Origin: Halorussus vallis
GTDB taxonomy: Archaea; Halobacteriota; Halobacteria; Halobacteriales; Haladaptataceae
DNA: 64,000 bases
Assembly (NCBI RefSeq): GCF_024138165.1
Contig: NZ_CP100000.1
Coordinates: forward strand, 434,001 to 498,000
Direction of reading: 5' to 3'
The notes beneath the pieces were generated by a model, which was given only the letters and a program-made list of their open reading frames with translations, searched no databases and had not been told where the DNA came from. A program made the translations under genes and the position numbers. Positions 33,040 through 41,974 of the stretch are shown here, piece after piece. The first letter of the stretch is position 1; every line of letters begins with the position of its first letter.

Positions 33040-33684
33040 TCAGAGCGGCGCGACCAGGTCCTCCAGCGCCGCCCTCGGGTCGTCCGCCTTCGCCACACCG
33101 CTGGCCAGCAGGACGCCCTCCGCGCCCAGGTCGCCGGCGGCTTCGAGGTCCTCGCCGGTCGAGATGCCCGCGCCGCAGTAGACGTCGACCGAGTCGTCGA
33201 CCGCCTCGGCGGCCGCCACGGCGTCGGTGACGACGTCCGGGTCGGCCTTGCTGACCGGCGTGCCCGTGCCGATGAGTTCGGGCGGTTCGACCGCCACGGC
33301 GTCCGGGCCGAGGTTCGCCGCCGCGCCGATTTGCTCGGGGTTGTTCGCGCAGACGCAGGTGTCGAGGTCGGCGCGCTCGGCGGCGTCGAGCGCGGCGTCG
33401 ATGTCGGCGAGTTTGAGGCGACGCTCGGAGTGGTTGAGCAGGGTGCCGGTCGCGCCCGCGTCGGCGGCGGCCTCCGCGAGCGTCGAACCGGTGTGACTGC
33501 CGTGGTCGACCGGACTGACATGCTGGGCCCACGTCTCGACGCCCGTCTCGGCGACGCGCTGGAGGTGCGCGGCCTGCGGGGCGACGGCGACGCGGACGCC
33601 CGAGTCGTCGGCGACGTCCGCGGCGGCCGCGGCGACTTCGACGGGGTCGCAGGGGTACGCCTTCAGATTGACGAGAACGAACAT
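33040..33684 (-). CDS. tpiA: Triosephosphate isomerase
   Basis: Interconverts dihydroxyacetone phosphate and glyceraldehyde 3-phosphate. The 214-residue length is typical of the short archaeal form. Catalytic residues are visible: Lys in 'LVNLKAYP' (residue 8), His in 'TLLNHSERR' and Glu in '[11 protein letters not shown]', and the phosphate loop '[11 protein letters not shown]'. The ATG at 33684 ('[11 protein letters not shown]') is preferred over the in-frame ATG at 33756, which would add 24 residues not found in the family and would run into the next gene's 3' end. Confidence 0.96.
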   Translation of the reverse strand: MFVLVNLKAYPCDPVEVAAAAADVADDSGVRVAVAPQAAHLQRVAETGVETWAQHVSPVDHGSHTGSTLAEAAADAGATGTLLNHSERRLKLADIDAALDAAERADLDTCVCANNPEQIGAAANLGPDAVAVEPPELIGTGTPVSKADPDVVTDAVAAAEAVDDSVDVYCGAGISTGEDLEAAGDLGAEGVLLASGVAKADDPRAALEDLVAPL

Positions 33685-33748
33685 ACCGAAAGGTCCGGCG
33701 GGCGGGACAAATAGGTTGCGAGAGACGCCGATACTTACGCGGGGAGCG

Positions 33749-34408
33749 TCACTCACTGCCGTTCGAGTTGCTCGACAGGTAGTCGTCGACGACCGACTTG
33801 TGGGCGCGGCGCAGGCGCTCGGAGGCGGCCTGTCGGGAGATATCCAGTTGGTTGGCGACCGCCTCCAGGGTCGTCTCCCGGGGGACGTCGTAGTGTCCCA
33901 TCTCGTGGGCGATGTTCAGAATCTCGTACTGTTCGGCGGTGAGTCCCCGGGGGCTTCCCGAGTCGATGTCGAGTCGGTGGATGTCGTACAGCGACGGCCG
34001 AAAGTCGTACTCCTCGAACTTGTCGTAGGCGTCGGCGAAGTCCGTGCGCTCGGGGAATCGGAGTAGCAACCGCCACGTCGAGTCGCTCCCCGCCACTTCG
34101 AGGATGGTGCCGTCGTGCTCGAAGATGATCTCCGAGAGGATGTGCATCCCGTCGACGAAGGTGACCTTGTAGAGGTACGATTCGTCCTGTTCGTCGACCT
34201 TCCGTACGTCCGTCGCGGTCGGGTCCTCGCGCAGCGCCGCCTCGACGTCCTCGCCGGCGACGCCGGACACCCAGACGAAGGGCATCACCTCCCCTTGTTC
34301 GGTCCCGACGACGTGCTCCATCCGGACCTCGATGTCGGGGAACCGCTCGAACGTATCCGCGAGAACCGTCGTCTCCGCGGGCACTTCCACCTCCGCGATA
34401 GTCGTCAT
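33749..34408 (-). CDS. HTH-10 family (bacterio-opsin activator-like) regulator
   Basis: Third member of this regulator family in the window, 219 residues. The N-terminal domain has the usual '[19 protein letters not shown]' pattern; the HTH-10 motif is '[20 protein letters not shown]' with '[19 protein letters not shown]' (residues about 155-210). It is not closely similar to the pair at 2579/3419. A TATA-like 'ttaaat' is about 25-30 bp upstream of the ATG. It precedes tpiA on the same strand with a 64-bp gap between coding sequences, so it might be near a glycolytic target, but no evidence ties them. Confidence 0.85.
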   Translation of the reverse strand: MTTIAEVEVPAETTVLADTFERFPDIEVRMEHVVGTEQGEVMPFVWVSGVAGEDVEAALREDPTATDVRKVDEQDESYLYKVTFVDGMHILSEIIFEHDGTILEVAGSDSTWRLLLRFPERTDFADAYDKFEEYDFRPSLYDIHRLDIDSGSPRGLTAEQYEILNIAHEMGHYDVPRETTLEAVANQLDISRQAASERLRRAHKSVVDDYLSSNSNGSE

Positions 34409-34470
34409 CGTTCCGCAGATAGCGTGCGGGTCGATTTAATTCTATTTCTTCGGCGGACGCCGTCGACGAG

Positions 34471-35001
34471 TCAGTCCTTGCGCTTTACCACGTCGCCCAG
34501 CGTGTACTCGCCGGTCGAACTGCCGCCGCTCCACTCCTCGTCGTCGGTCGAACCGCCTGCCGTCAGCGAGATGTCGAGTTTGCGCTCGAGCTTCTGCTGA
34601 ACCTCGTCGCTCGGCAAGATGTCGCCCCGCTCCAGTTTCCGGATGAGGCTCGCCTTCTCGTTGAGTTCGTTCGCGAGGTCCTCCTGGCTGAGTCCCGCGT
34701 TCTCGCGGGCCCGCCGGATGCGGTCGTCGTAGTCCTGGGCGACCTCGTCCATGTCGTCGAACATGTCGTTGCGCCGGGAGCGCGACGACCCGCCCGAGGT
34801 CGACCCCGACGAGGCGGAGGAGGAACTGCTCGACGACGAGGACGACGTCGAGTACTTGGTGGACGTGGACCCGGAATCGCTCTGGGTCTTCACCTCGGTG
34901 CCGAAGTCGGCACAGTTGTCGCAGACGTCCAACTCGGCTCCCTCGACCTTGATGGTCTTGGGCGAGCCCGTCTCGGCACCGCACATCTCACACTGAACCA
35001 T
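34471..35001 (-). CDS. Multiprotein-bridging-factor-like protein (aMBF1)
   Basis: A 176-residue archaeal MBF1 homologue. The N-terminal zinc ribbon has 'CEMCGAE' and 'CDNCADFG'; the C-terminal Cro-type helix-turn-helix has 'RRARENAGLSQEDLANELNE' and 'LIRKLERGDILPSDEV'. MBF1 associates with ribosomes and/or transcription factors. Between the two domains is a haloarchaeal linker with a run of ten serines. The ATG at 35001 ('MVQCEMCGAE') is chosen because the ribbon starts there; upstream residues to 35037 are not conserved-looking. Confidence 0.9.
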   Translation of the reverse strand: MVQCEMCGAETGSPKTIKVEGAELDVCDNCADFGTEVKTQSDSGSTSTKYSTSSSSSSSSSSASSGSTSGGSSRSRRNDMFDDMDEVAQDYDDRIRRARENAGLSQEDLANELNEKASLIRKLERGDILPSDEVQQKLERKLDISLTAGGSTDDEEWSGGSSTGEYTLGDVVKRKD

Positions 35002-35081
35002 ACCCGTCGGTAGTCGCGCGGTACTCTTAAACTCCACGACGAGGATTCACACGACCGGACCTCCGATTCGGTCGGTCGCCA

Positions 35082-35111
35082 CGAGCGTCGACGGCGCGCC
35101 GTCGACGCTCG
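35082..35111. terminator. Perfect 30-bp palindrome
   Basis: Arms 35082-35096 and 35097-35111 are exact reverse complements with no spacer. It lies between the start of the aMBF1 gene and the stop of the gene at 35206, both on the minus strand, so it is probably a 3'-end structure for the latter. Confidence 0.5.
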
Positions 35112-35205
35112 CGGCGACTGTCGGGTCGAACGTTTCGCCGGACCGGACGTTCCGTCGGCCGGACGTTTGACCGAAACCCCGAACAGAACGTTCCGCCGGG
35201 GACCG

Positions 35206-35469
35206 TCACGGCAGGAGTTCGTCGTTGCGCTGGTCGCGGATGAACCCGAAGCCCTGCTTGACCTCGTCGTCGCGTTCGAAGTACTGGAGCAGTCGCCGAC
35301 ACGTCCCGCGGGGCAGGCGGGTTTCGCGGCTCAACTCGAACAGCGAGTCGACTCGCTCCGCGATTTCAAGGAACTCCTCGGCCGTGATGTGGCTGTTATC
35401 CGGCAATAGCTCGTCGAGGCCCACGCTGATGCCGGAGTCGCCGGGTCGTTGGTCGCTCAACGTTTTCAC
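35206..35469 (-). CDS. Small hypothetical protein, 87 residues
   Basis: A helical, charged protein starting 'MKTLSDQRPGDSGISVGLDE' with 'TAEEFLEIAERVDSLFELSR' and 'LPRGTCRRLLQYFERDDEVK'. The last two segments could form a helix-turn-helix-like unit, which would make it a small regulator, but this is only a guess. An A/T-rich 'ttaactttttca' stretch about 40 bp upstream contains its likely promoter. Not recognised as a named family. Confidence 0.6.
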   Translation of the reverse strand: MKTLSDQRPGDSGISVGLDELLPDNSHITAEEFLEIAERVDSLFELSRETRLPRGTCRRLLQYFERDDEVKQGFGFIRDQRNDELLP

Positions 35470-35554
35470 CTACCGATTGATTTCGACTACTCGCGAATTG
35501 AAAAAGTTAACTAATCGAAGGTGTGAGAGGCGGTGGCTCGGCGGTGAGAGCCGG

Positions 35555-36157
35555 TCACGCGAGGGCGCGCCAGGCGTAGTAGAACCGCTGGAGTGCGGTG
35601 ACGTGTCCGACGACCGCGAAGACGACGAGGAGCCACCCGACCGGCGGGAGCCCCGCCACGGACTCGGTCACCACCGCCGCGAGGACGCCGGTCGCGCCCA
35701 TCAGCGCGAGGCGGTCGGCCCGGCCCAGCAGGCCGCCGTAGACCCGGTCGAGGTCGACCGCCTGGGCCTGTGTGCCGAGATACGAGGTCATCAGCACGCC
35801 CGTCACGGCCGCGAGGCCGAGGGCGTACCGGTCGATTCCGGCGGCAAGACCCGCGATGACGACGATGTCGGCGTACCGGTCGAGCACGTGGTCGAGCAGG
35901 TCGCCGGCCTTCGAGTCGGTGCCGAGTTCGCGGGCGAGCGCGCCGTCGAGCAGGTCGAGCCATCCGTTCAGGAAAACCAGCACCGCGCCCGCGAGGTAGG
36001 CGGCGGGGGTCGCGACGTAGAAGGCCGCGCCCGCGCCGACCGCCAGCGCGAACGCGACGACGCTCACCGCGTCGGGGGTCAGGCCGAGCCTCGTCGAGAC
36101 GCTGACGAACGGCCGGAGCAGGCGGTCCGCGACCGGGCGGAGTTGATCGAGGGTCAT
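35555..36157 (-). CDS. CDP-alcohol phosphatidyltransferase family protein
   Basis: A 200-residue membrane enzyme. The family signature D-x2-DG-x2-AR-x8-G-x3-D-x3-D is complete in 'DLLDGALARELGTDSKAGDL' and 'LDHVLD', giving the metal-binding aspartates. About six hydrophobic helices. In Archaea such enzymes attach polar head groups (glycerol phosphate, inositol phosphate, serine) to CDP-archaeol; which one is not clear. Its ATG overlaps the stop of the kinase gene (ATGA, 36154-36157), so it is translated from the hisC operon. Confidence 0.88.
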   Translation of the reverse strand: MTLDQLRPVADRLLRPFVSVSTRLGLTPDAVSVVAFALAVGAGAAFYVATPAAYLAGAVLVFLNGWLDLLDGALARELGTDSKAGDLLDHVLDRYADIVVIAGLAAGIDRYALGLAAVTGVLMTSYLGTQAQAVDLDRVYGGLLGRADRLALMGATGVLAAVVTESVAGLPPVGWLLVVFAVVGHVTALQRFYYAWRALA

Positions 36158-36696
36158 AGGTAGTCGAGGTAGTCGACCGTCCCGGCGCTCGGTTCGCGCT
36201 CGCCGGCGAGGACCGCCGCGATCTCCTCGGCGACCGCCTCCGGCGACCGGTCGGTCGTCTCCACCTCGTAGACGCGGTCGACGCCGTGAGCGTCGACGGC
36301 CTCCGAGAGAATCACGTCGAGCGCCTCGCTCTCTGCGTTCTCCCGCGCCTTGGCCTCGGATTCGCCGCGGTCGGTGAGTCGCCGCTCCAGTTCATCCGGG
36401 CGACAGCGGAGCACGACGACTTTGTCCGCGTCGAGGTGGTGGGCGAGGTGCGACTCCACGAGCACGCCGTCGCGGTCGGCGAGTCGCTCGCCGACCGCGT
36501 CGAGGTCGGCGACGAGGCTGTCGCGCTCGGCGTCGCGTTCGTCCCACAGCCCCTCCTCGCGAATCAGGTCGTTGAGGTGGACGACCGAGAAGTCGGGGCC
36601 GAGCGCCGATTCGAGGTCGTCGCCGAACTCGGCTTCGAGGCGCTCGACCGCGGTGGTCTTGCCCGTGCCGGGCGTGCCGGTGACGACGACCCTCAC
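36154..36696 (-). CDS. Adenylate kinase-like NTPase (AK6/Fap7 type)
   Basis: A 180-residue P-loop kinase of the archaeal AK6/Fap7 family, which phosphorylates AMP/dAMP and in eukaryotes acts in small-subunit ribosome assembly. Walker A 'VVTGTPGTGKTTAVERL' lies at residues 4-20, the acceptor region is 'VVHLNDLIREEGLWDERD', and the lid arginines are in 'LRCRPDELERRLTDRG'. The GTG at 36696 overlaps the hisC stop by 4 nt, and its own stop overlaps the next ATG by 4 nt, making a tightly coupled three-gene operon. Confidence 0.9.
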   Translation of the reverse strand: MRVVVTGTPGTGKTTAVERLEAEFGDDLESALGPDFSVVHLNDLIREEGLWDERDAERDSLVADLDAVGERLADRDGVLVESHLAHHLDADKVVVLRCRPDELERRLTDRGESEAKARENAESEALDVILSEAVDAHGVDRVYEVETTDRSPEAVAEEIAAVLAGEREPSAGTVDYLDYL

Positions 36697-37820
36697 GACG
36701 ACAGCACCTCGTTGAGTTCGGCGACCGCCTTCCTCGTCTCGACCTCGGTGCCGCAGGTGATGCGAACGCACTCCGGCAGGCCGAAACTGGTGCAGTCGCG
36801 GACGATGACCCCGCGGCGCTGGAGTTCGTCGGCGACGCCCGCGGCGTCGCCGACCTCCGCGAGCACGAAGTTTCCGTGGCTCTGCCAAGTTGGGGCGTCG
36901 AGGTGCTCGTAGATGTACTCGCGCGCCCATTCGGCGGTTTCGACGGTCTTCCGGGCGTGCTCGTCGTCGTCGAGCGCCGCGAGGCCCGCTCGACAGGCGA
37001 TCTCGCTCGCGGCGAACGGCGTGTTCACGCGGGCGTAGGCGTCGGCCCACTCCGCGGGGACGATGCCGTATCCGAGGCGGACGCCCGCGAGGCCGTACAC
37101 CTTCGAGAAGGTACGCAGGACCGCGACGTCGTCGCGGTCCCGCGCGAGTTCGACCGCGCTCGGCCCGTCGGCGAACTCGCCGTACGCTTCGTCGACCAGC
37201 ACCAGCGTCCGCTCGTCGGTTTCCTCGGCGATCGATTCGACCGCGTCGAGGTCGAACCGGCCGCCGGAGGGGTTGTGGGGGCTCGTCAGGTAGACGATTC
37301 GCTCGCCACCGTCGGACTCAGCCGAAGTCCGACGAGGTCGAGAATCGTCCGATTCTCGACCGCCGTAGGCCGAGAGCACCGTCTCGGCGTCGAGCGCGAA
37401 GTCGTCGCCCTTCGAGAGTTCGTACTCGGCGACCTCGCCGTGGTGGAAGCGCGCGCTCATCCCGTAGTAGGCGAACCCGGGCGTCGGCACGAGCACCCGG
37501 TCGCCCGGTTCGAGCATCGCGCGGGCGAGGTAGTCGAGGACGCCGTCGCCGCCGTTGGCCAGCCAGACCTGCTCGGGCGCGACGTCCCAGCGGTCGGCGA
37601 GCTTCGCGGTCAGGTCGGTGTGAGAGGACTTCGGGTAGGAGTGGGCCGACCCGGCCGCCTCCCGGATGGCCTTGACCGCCGCCGGCGAGGGACCGAACGG
37701 GTTCTCGTTCGAGGCGAGTTTCACGAGGTCGTCGGGGTCCACCCCGAGTTCGCGGGCGACCTCCTCGATGCCCCGCCCGGCCTGGTACACCGCGTGCGCG
37801 GAGAGGTCCCGTGGTTCCAT
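36693..37820 (-). CDS. hisC: Histidinol-phosphate aminotransferase
   Basis: A 375-residue PLP enzyme of histidine synthesis (imidazole acetol-phosphate to histidinol phosphate). 'LVKLASNENPFGPSPAAVKA' is the diagnostic N-terminus, 'YLTSPHNPSGG' and 'LVDEAYGEFA' contact PLP, and 'LRTFSKVYGLAGVRLGYG' holds the Schiff-base Lys. Between 'VLSAYGG' and 'RIVYLTSPH' there is an extra charged loop encoded over a perfect 12-bp inverted repeat (37336-37361). The ATG at 37820 is chosen by homology; the frame to 38933 is antisense to the Gln-rich gene. First gene of the hisC/kinase/phosphotransferase operon. Confidence 0.95.
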   Translation of the reverse strand: MEPRDLSAHAVYQAGRGIEEVARELGVDPDDLVKLASNENPFGPSPAAVKAIREAAGSAHSYPKSSHTDLTAKLADRWDVAPEQVWLANGGDGVLDYLARAMLEPGDRVLVPTPGFAYYGMSARFHHGEVAEYELSKGDDFALDAETVLSAYGGRESDDSRPRRTSAESDGGERIVYLTSPHNPSGGRFDLDAVESIAEETDERTLVLVDEAYGEFADGPSAVELARDRDDVAVLRTFSKVYGLAGVRLGYGIVPAEWADAYARVNTPFAASEIACRAGLAALDDDEHARKTVETAEWAREYIYEHLDAPTWQSHGNFVLAEVGDAAGVADELQRRGVIVRDCTSFGLPECVRITCGTEVETRKAVAELNEVLSS

Positions 37821-37967
37821 GTGCGAGAGGTGTGGGCCGCGCGCCTTAAGCGTGCTCACCTGCACCAGCGGCGGGTTCGTCGCGCCGCCCTCTAGCGATT
37901 GTCGTGTCAGTCGCTGGCCAGCACACATAAGGAAAACACTGGCGAGACATCTTACGGGGGATTCACT

Positions 37968-38948
37968 ATGGCACGACAGAACGAAGATCACTGGGGGAAC
38001 AGCGAGCACGAGCGGCGACGCGGGCAGGCTCACTCCGACGAACACGAACGAAGCGGCCGATACTCGTCGGGCGGTCGAGAGATGGGCCAGCAGGACCAGT
38101 ACGGCCAGCAGGGTCAGCATCAGCAGACCGGCCAGCAGGGCCAACACCAGATGGGTGGCCGTGACATGCAGGGGCAGGGCCGCTATCAGGAACAACAGAC
38201 CGGCCGACACCAGCAGTCCGGACAGCATCACCAGCAGGGTCAGCACCAGCAAACCGGTCAGCAGACCGGTCAGCAGCAGCAGACCGGCCAGCGCCAGACC
38301 GGTCAGCAGGGCCAACACCAACAGTCCGGACGACAGAACCGATACGGCCAGCGACGGAGTCAGCAGTCCGGCCAGCACCAACAGACCGGTCAGCGCCAGC
38401 AGGGCCAACATCAGCAGGACCGCCAGAGCCGCGGCGGCGACGTCCACGAGATGAGCCAGCACGGCGGTCAGGGCGGCCAGTACACCAGCCAATCCGACCA
38501 GCGACACGGCGTGGACCAGAACCAGGGCTGGGGCCAGTCCGGTCAGCAGGGCCAACAGGGCCAGCATCAGCAGTCCGGACAGCATCACCAGCAGGGCCAG
38601 CACCAGCAAACCGGCCAGCAGCAGACCGGTCAGCACCAACAGGGCCAGCACCAGCAAGGTGACCGATACGGCCAGCACCAGCAGTCCGGTCGTCACCAGC
38701 AGGGCCAGCGCGACCAAGGCCATAATCAGTACGGCGGTAGCTCCGAGAATCAGTTCAGCCCCGTCCAGCAGACGGCGATGCAGGGCCAGACCCGCCACGG
38801 TCGCCAGAGCGTCGACCGCTACGGCGGCGAAGGCACCGACCGACAGAGCCAGCAGGGTCGTCACGGCCAGCAGGGCGGCCAGGACCAGTACGGCGGTCGG
38901 CAGGACGAGAACCGCCGCGGGCACGAGCGCCACCAGACGCCGTACTGA
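37968..38948 (+). CDS. Gln/Gly/His-rich low-complexity repeat protein
   Basis: A 326-residue protein whose residues about 35-250 consist almost entirely of Gln, Gly, His, Thr, Ser and Arg, in units such as 'GQHQQTGQ', 'GQHQQSGQ' and 'HHQQGQHQQ'. The N-terminus ('MARQNEDHWGNSEHERRRGQ') and C-terminus ('GRQDENRRGHERHQTPY') are charged. No hydrophobic segment, fold or motif is seen; it should be disordered and prion-like. Haloarchaeal proteins are normally acidic and poor in Gln, so this is exceptional. DNA-level repeats are long (38211-38264 and 38568-38621 differ at two sites), so the array probably expands and contracts. Function unknown. Confidence 0.75.
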   Translation: MARQNEDHWGNSEHERRRGQAHSDEHERSGRYSSGGREMGQQDQYGQQGQHQQTGQQGQHQMGGRDMQGQGRYQEQQTGRHQQSGQHHQQGQHQQTGQQTGQQQQTGQRQTGQQGQHQQSGRQNRYGQRRSQQSGQHQQTGQRQQGQHQQDRQSRGGDVHEMSQHGGQGGQYTSQSDQRHGVDQNQGWGQSGQQGQQGQHQQSGQHHQQGQHQQTGQQQTGQHQQGQHQQGDRYGQHQQSGRHQQGQRDQGHNQYGGSSENQFSPVQQTAMQGQTRHGRQSVDRYGGEGTDRQSQQGRHGQQGGQDQYGGRQDENRRGHERHQTPY

Positions 38949-39113
38949 CCGCCGCGCTCGCGTCGCACGAGTCGCGCTTTTTTCGCGGGAGTCCGCGACG
39001 GTATCGGCAGGTAGTTCTATGGCGGTTCGTCCGCTAGAGACGGTTGGGTGGGGAGTGTTCGCTACGACCGGCGAGAAGCGGCGCTACCCTCGATTCCTCC
39101 GAGATTGATACGT

Positions 39114-40793
39114 ATGAGCGAGACACGCAAATCCGACATCGACGCGGGCGTCGACGCCCGACCGGAACTCGAGCGAGGGGAAGCGGACGCCATCGAGGAG
39201 CTCCTCGGCGACCGGGTGGTCCGGCGCGAGAGCCACCTCAACACCGAAGGGTTCGTGATTCGGCCGGACGAGGTGGAGGAGGTCCTGCGGACCCTCCGCG
39301 ACGATGCGGGCTTCGACCTCCTGTCGACGATCACGGCCCAGGAGTACCGCGACCGCTACGAGAGCATCTATCACCTGAGCAAGTACGACGACCGGACGCA
39401 GGAGGTCAGCGTGATCGTACCCGCCGACCCGGAGAATCCGGTGAGCGAGTCGGCCGCGGACGTCTACAAGACCGCCGAGTGGCACGAGCGGGAGGCCTAC
39501 GACCTGGTGGGCATCGAGTACGACGGTCATCCGGACCTGCGGCGCATCCTGCTGCCGGAGACGTGGCAGGGCCACCCGCTCGCGCTCGATTACAATCAGG
39601 ACAAGCCCCAGGTCGTCACGCTCAGAGAGCACGTCAATCCCCTCGCCGAGAGCGCCAAGGACAGCCAGTCCGACACGATGTTCCTGAACATCGGGCCGCA
39701 CCACCCGGCGACCCACGGCGTGCTCCACTTGAAGACCGTCCTCGACGGCGAGCAGGTCGCGAACGTCGAACCCGACATCGGCTACCTCCACCGCTGTGAG
39801 GAGCAGATGTGCCAGACCAAGAACTACCGCCACCAGATCATGCCGTACCCCGACCGGTGGGACTACGCGGCGAACATGACCAACGAGTGGGCGTACGCGC
39901 GGGTGGCCGAGGACCTGAACGACATCGAGGTGCCCGAGTACGCCAAAATCCTCCGGACGCTGGGGGTCGAACTCTCGCGCATCATGGGTCACATGCTCGC
40001 GGTCGGCACCTTCGGCCTCGACATCTACGGGGACTTCACGGCGATCTTCATGTACGCGATGCGCGACCGCGAGATCGTCCAGAACATCCTCGAAGACCTC
40101 ACCGGCCAGCGGATGATGTTCAACTACTTCCGACTCGGCGGCGTGGTCTGGGACCTGCCCGAACCCCGCGAGGAGTTCTTCGAGAAGATACGGAACTTCC
40201 TCGACGGCCTCCCCGAGCACGTCGAGGAGTACCACGACCTGATGACGAGCAACGAGATCTTCCAGGAGCGGACGGTCGACACCGGCGTCATCGACGCCGA
40301 GACGGCCAAGCAGTACGGCTGTACCGGGCCGGTCGCCCGCGCATCGGGCATCGACTACGACGTCCGGCGCGACGACCCCTACGGCTACTACGACGAACTC
40401 GACTGGGACGTCATCACCGAATCCTACGGCGACAACTACGCCCGGTTCCTCGTCCGGATGCAGGAAGTCGAGGAGTCGGCGAAGATGATCGGCCAGTGCG
40501 TCGACCTGCTCGAAGACTGGCCGGAAGACGAGCGCGAGATTCAGAGCAACGTGCCCCGAACGCTCAAGCCCGAACCCGACACCGAGGTCTACCGCGCCGT
40601 CGAGGCCGCGAAGGGCGAACTCGGCATCTACATCCGAAGCGACGGGACCTCCCAACCGGCGCGGTTCAAGATTCGGAGTCCGTGCTTCTGCAACCTCCAC
40701 GCGCTGGAGGCGATGTCGGAGGGCGAATACGTCCCCGACCTCATCGCGTCGCTGGGAAGCCTCGACATCGTGCTCGGGTCGGTGGACCGCTGA
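39114..40793 (+). CDS. nuoCD: Fused NADH-quinone oxidoreductase subunits C and D
   Basis: A 559-residue fusion. Residues about 20-165 are NuoC, with the signature 'KTAEWHEREAYDLVGIEYDG' and 'DLRRILLPETWQGHPL'. Residues about 185-559 are NuoD, opening 'MFLNIGPHHPATHGVLHLK' and ending 'LGSLDIVLGSVDR'. In complex I these form part of the peripheral arm around the quinone pocket; haloarchaea normally carry the fusion inside a nuoABCDHIJKLMN cluster. Here no other nuo gene flanks it: the neighbours are the Gln-rich gene and an F420-type oxidoreductase. It may be a displaced gene or a second copy. Confidence 0.93.
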   Translation: MSETRKSDIDAGVDARPELERGEADAIEELLGDRVVRRESHLNTEGFVIRPDEVEEVLRTLRDDAGFDLLSTITAQEYRDRYESIYHLSKYDDRTQEVSVIVPADPENPVSESAADVYKTAEWHEREAYDLVGIEYDGHPDLRRILLPETWQGHPLALDYNQDKPQVVTLREHVNPLAESAKDSQSDTMFLNIGPHHPATHGVLHLKTVLDGEQVANVEPDIGYLHRCEEQMCQTKNYRHQIMPYPDRWDYAANMTNEWAYARVAEDLNDIEVPEYAKILRTLGVELSRIMGHMLAVGTFGLDIYGDFTAIFMYAMRDREIVQNILEDLTGQRMMFNYFRLGGVVWDLPEPREEFFEKIRNFLDGLPEHVEEYHDLMTSNEIFQERTVDTGVIDAETAKQYGCTGPVARASGIDYDVRRDDPYGYYDELDWDVITESYGDNYARFLVRMQEVEESAKMIGQCVDLLEDWPEDEREIQSNVPRTLKPEPDTEVYRAVEAAKGELGIYIRSDGTSQPARFKIRSPCFCNLHALEAMSEGEYVPDLIASLGSLDIVLGSVDR

Positions 40794-40886
40794 GACGGCC
40801 GGTCCTTCGAACACGCAAGTCGTCCGGACGAGTCGGGGCTCTGCATCGGCCACAGCCCTCTTTGTCGCGTCCGGCGTGTCCCACCT

Positions 40887-41849
40887 ATGGTCGAGTTCGG
40901 TTACACCCTGTCCAGCGAGGAGCACGCACCAAACGACCTCGTCGACCACGCCGTCCGGGCCGAAGAGGTCGGCTTCGACTTCGTCTCCATCTCGGACCAC
41001 TACCACCCGTGGATCAGCCAGCAGGGCCACGCGCCGTACGTCTGGACGACCCTCGGCGGCGTCGCGAACGCGACCGACGAGGTGGACGTGGGCGTCGGGG
41101 TCACCTGTCCCATCATCCGCTACGAACCGGCCATCCTCGCGCAGGCGACGGCGACGGTCGCCTCGATGCTCCAGGACCAGGGCCGGGAGTTCTTCTGGGG
41201 CGTCGGGACGGGCGAGAACTTGAACGAGCACGTGACCGGCCAGAAGTGGCCGCCCCACCACGTCCGACTGGAGATGCTGGAGGAGGCGGTCGACGTGGTC
41301 CGGAAGCTCTGGACCGGCGACGTGGTCAACCACGAGGGGAAACACTACACCGTCGAACGGGCCCAACTGTACACGACCCCCGACGAAGCGCCGCCGGTGG
41401 TCGTCTCGGCCTACGGCGAACACGCCGCGCAGGCGGCCGCCGACCTCGGCGACGGCTTCTGGTCGGTCGGACCTCAGGACGTGGTGAGCACCTTCGAGGA
41501 GGCCGGCGGCGAGGGCCACAAGTTCAGCCAACTGACGGTCTGCTACGCCGAGGACGAGGACGAGGCGGTCGAGACGGCCCACGAGTACTGGCCCAACAGC
41601 CTCGTCCCGGGCGAACTCAGCTCCGAACTCGCCATCCCGAAGTACTTCGAACAGGCCAGCCAGCAGGTCACGAAGGAGGACGTCCGGGAGGCCGACAGCA
41701 TCGTCACCGACCCCGACCCGCAGACCCACATCGACAACGTCCAGAAGTTCGTCGACGCGGGCTACGACCACGTCTACGTCCACCAGATCGGCCCGGACCA
41801 GGAGAAGTTCTTCGACTTCTACAAGGACGAAATCGTGCCGGAGTTCTGA
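40887..41849 (+). CDS. F420-dependent LLM-class oxidoreductase (TIGR03557-like)
   Basis: A 320-residue luciferase-like TIM-barrel oxidoreductase. 'VEFGYTLSSEEHAPNDLVDH' starts the barrel, 'DFVSISDHYHPWISQQGHAP' and 'GVGTGENLNEHVTGQKWPP' are typical of the F420-dependent glucose-6-phosphate dehydrogenase-like subgroup (TIGR03557). It is expected to transfer hydride between coenzyme F420 and an unknown alcohol or aldehyde. The length is normal. Gene of its own, 93 bp after nuoCD. Confidence 0.88.
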   Translation: MVEFGYTLSSEEHAPNDLVDHAVRAEEVGFDFVSISDHYHPWISQQGHAPYVWTTLGGVANATDEVDVGVGVTCPIIRYEPAILAQATATVASMLQDQGREFFWGVGTGENLNEHVTGQKWPPHHVRLEMLEEAVDVVRKLWTGDVVNHEGKHYTVERAQLYTTPDEAPPVVVSAYGEHAAQAAADLGDGFWSVGPQDVVSTFEEAGGEGHKFSQLTVCYAEDEDEAVETAHEYWPNSLVPGELSSELAIPKYFEQASQQVTKEDVREADSIVTDPDPQTHIDNVQKFVDAGYDHVYVHQIGPDQEKFFDFYKDEIVPEF

Positions 41850-41974
41850 ACTCTCGTCCACTTTCCGGCCGCGGAGTCGCGCCTGAAATCGCGGAACGTC
41901 ACAGTTTTCCGTGGGAATCCCCACGTTTCGACCGAACCCGGGCCGCCCGCCTCCCGTGCGGCCCGACCGAAACG

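Noticed and set aside
38091-38720. CRISPR-like tandem pattern in the Gln-rich gene
   Set aside because: Units vary in length and sequence, have no unique spacers and keep the reading frame; it is a coding repeat.
37821-38933. Long hydrophobic minus-strand frame (Leu/Ala/Val-rich) continuous with hisC
   Set aside because: It is the complement of CAG/CAC/GGC repeats of the Gln-rich gene (CAG gives CTG, Leu), so its membrane-protein look is an artefact; HisC homology starts at 37820.
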